A DNA stretch of 24,787 bases from CAZJNX01 sp964547415 (GTDB lineage: Bacteria > Pseudomonadota > Alphaproteobacteria > Rhizobiales > Amorphaceae): contig CAZJNX010000044.1 of NCBI GenBank assembly GCA_964547415.1, forward strand, positions 1 to 24,787, written 5' to 3'. Below are positions 23,751 to 24,787 of this stretch, one piece after another. The notes beneath the pieces were generated by a model. The model saw only the letters and a list, made by a program, of their open reading frames with translations, had not been told where the DNA came from and did not search any database. Each line of letters begins with the position of its first letter. The first letter of the stretch is position 1. A program made the translations under genes and the position numbers.

Positions 23751-24305
23751 GTCGTGGCGCAGGCTCGGGTCCTTGGCGACATCCTCGCCGATCGCGCCGA
23801 AGCTGCCGCGGACGGCCTGCCGGATCGGTTCCAGCGCCTCGTGCCGCCTGGCCCCGGGGGCTGGCGTTTATGCCGACGCGTGCCGCCGAGCAGTGATCGA
23901 CGGCGAGGAAGACCGCGGCCGGCCCCTCGCCGGTAGCCACCACCGTCAGATCCGTTCCCCACGGCTCGTCCACCCGCTCTGCCGTGATCGTGCCGTCATG
24001 AGCGCGCGGGCCACGCGCAGACCCGGGTCGCCGACGGCCGGCAGACCCTGTTCGCACATCACCCGCAGCACAGCGGCGCGGACTGGTGCGCACGCCGGCA
24101 TGGCGCAGCCGGGCCCGGGCCTTGCGACAGCCCTCGCCGTGAAAGGGGCTGTCCGCCAGCAGGGCGCGGATGCCCCGGGCGAGCGCGGCGTCCGGCATCG
24201 CGCCCGGGGGCCCCGGTCGTCGGCGCGGCGCCGTCGGCCGGTTGGCCGCCCGCCGGTGACGGCTCCCCCTCGCCCGGCTCAGGCGCCACACCCTGCACAC
24301 TCGAG
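23751..24305 (-). pseudogene. IS3-family transposase OrfB (integrase core) fragment with frameshifts
   Basis: The minus strand shows consecutive OrfB landmarks in more than one frame: VCRVWRLSRA, DAALARGIRALLADSPFHGE, RLRHAGVRTSPRR, then a shifted frame VLRVMCEQGL, then RGPRAHDGTITAERVDEPWG followed by TDLTVVATGEGPAAVFLAVD. Another shift leads to HEALEPIRQAVRGSFGAIGE and SLRHD. The last piece stops where the third catalytic block (GSQY and beyond) should begin. At least two frameshifts and loss of the C-terminus make this inactive. Confidence 0.8.
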
Positions 24306-24311
24306 CCAGGG

Positions 24312-24585
24312 GGACGGCGTGCATCTGCAGGCGCGGATGGAGGACGAGGCGGCGTGCATGCTCGTCCTTCCCGGGGTGACGCCCGAGGGCAGGAAGGAGC
24401 TGGTCGGCTTCCATGTCGGCTTGCGCGAGAGCGCGCAAAGCTGGCGCGAGCGCCTTGTCGACCTCGAGGCGCGGGGGCTCGCCGTGGCGCCCGAGACCGC
24501 GGTCGGCGACGGCGCGCTCGGCTTCTGGAAGGCCCTCGAGGAGATCTTCCCGAGGGCGCCTCACCAGCGCTGCCAGGTCCACAAG
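24312..24585 (+). pseudogene. IS256-family transposase internal fragment
   Basis: The plus strand encodes DGVHLQARMEDEAACMLVLP, then KELVGFHVGLRESAQSWRER and VGDGALGFWKALEEIFP, ending in HQRCQVHK. This is the region from the first catalytic Asp through the second Asp (VGDGA) to the C-x2-H motif of an IS256 transposase. N-terminal third and C-terminal half are missing. It begins within about seven bases of the IS3 fragment and is cut exactly after the VHK codon, where the next element starts. Confidence 0.85.
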
Positions 24586-24765
24586 GTGGAGTTGGAGTTC
24601 CCCCGGTTTCGTGGACCCAATCGTCCTTGAGAGGAGAGTGCCACGATGCCGGAACGAGAAGTCCCTATCCGCTGGAAGAGGTGATGTGGTGGATGGCCCT
24701 TCCATCCTCCCGCTCCGGCGGCACACTGGAGAGGTCGACGAGACCATCTCGAGGAAGGGCTGAGC
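24586..24765 (+). ncRNA. Putative left end of an IS110-family element, possibly encoding a bridge RNA
   Basis: This 180 bp stretch separates the broken IS256 fragment from a start codon resembling that of IS110 transposases. It contains small inverted repeats: GGATGG/CCATCC at 24691-24707 with a five-base loop, CTCC/GGAG nearby, and CGAG/CTCG shortly before the ATG. IS110-group elements are known to carry a structured guide (bridge) RNA of similar length in the left end upstream of the recombinase gene. Length, position and hairpins fit; identity is inferred, since only seven codons of the recombinase are visible. Confidence 0.35.
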
Positions 24766-24787
24766 ATGTCGGATATCGTGACGGTCG
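24766..24787 (+). CDS. Start of a probable IS110-family transposase, cut by the window edge
   Basis: Only seven codons are in the window: MSDIVTV. IS110 transposases commonly begin with a short polar lead followed by 'TVGIDLAK', where the Asp is the first catalytic residue. The ATG has AGGAAGG about seven bases upstream. The call rests on this short resemblance and on the hairpin-bearing non-coding stretch before it. Confidence 0.4.

Noticed and set aside
1..24585. The island as a simple composite transposon bounded by two IS256 copies
   Set aside because: The two IS256 pieces belong to different subgroups, lie on opposite strands and the right one is a short internal fragment, so they cannot be a functional flanking pair.
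1..24787. CRISPR array, tRNA or rRNA genes
   Set aside because: No regularly spaced direct repeats, and no tRNA- or rRNA-like segments were seen on either strand.

Overview
The window is very GC-rich (roughly 70% by eye) and reads as an accessory catabolic island from a high-GC alphaproteobacterium. That assignment is inferred from codon choice, the transporter types and the insertion-sequence families; no rRNA, tRNA or housekeeping marker is present to prove it.

Left edge (1-2164) is insertion-sequence debris. It holds a partial but apparently open IS256-family transposase running off the left edge, an IS5-family fragment, a frameshifted IS66 TnpC fragment, and about 120 bp of the C-terminus of a TRAP transporter large permease. 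The middle (2165-23662) is a dense block of 17 genes for uptake and breakdown of an unidentified small organic acid, amino acid or cyclic amide. The right edge (23663-24787) is a second transposase graveyard: IS5, frameshifted IS3 and IS256 fragments, then what looks like the left end and first codons of an IS110-family element.

Layout of the catabolic block: an IMDH/IDH-type decarboxylating dehydrogenase (minus) diverges from a plus-strand series made of a threonine synthase-like PLP enzyme, an MmgE/PrpD protein, a two-cysteine maleate isomerase/Asp-Glu racemase-type enzyme, a TAXI binding protein, a fused TRAP permease and an FAD-dependent oxidoreductase. Next come a malate/lactate-type dehydrogenase (minus) and an amidohydrolase/lactonase (plus), divergent with a 35 bp gap. 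A minus-strand series follows in transcription order HD-domain protein, GntR/FCD regulator, HyuA, HyuB, class V aminotransferase. Opposite it runs a plus-strand polar amino-acid ABC transporter (binding protein, two permeases, ATPase) ending in a small protein of unknown function.

The strongest new observation is a shared palindrome of the type TGTATCC-N-GGATACA in three intergenic promoters: between the dehydrogenase and the PLP enzyme, between gntR and hyuA, and between the HD gene and the ABC transporter. It suggests the GntR protein controls the whole block as one regulon. The gene content (ATP-dependent hydantoinase/oxoprolinase-type HyuAB, a PLP lyase, an isomerase/racemase, MmgE/PrpD, a lactonase and two or three dehydrogenases) does not match a complete pathway I can name. 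The substrate is therefore left open, with a cyclic amide or amino-dicarboxylate as the best guess.
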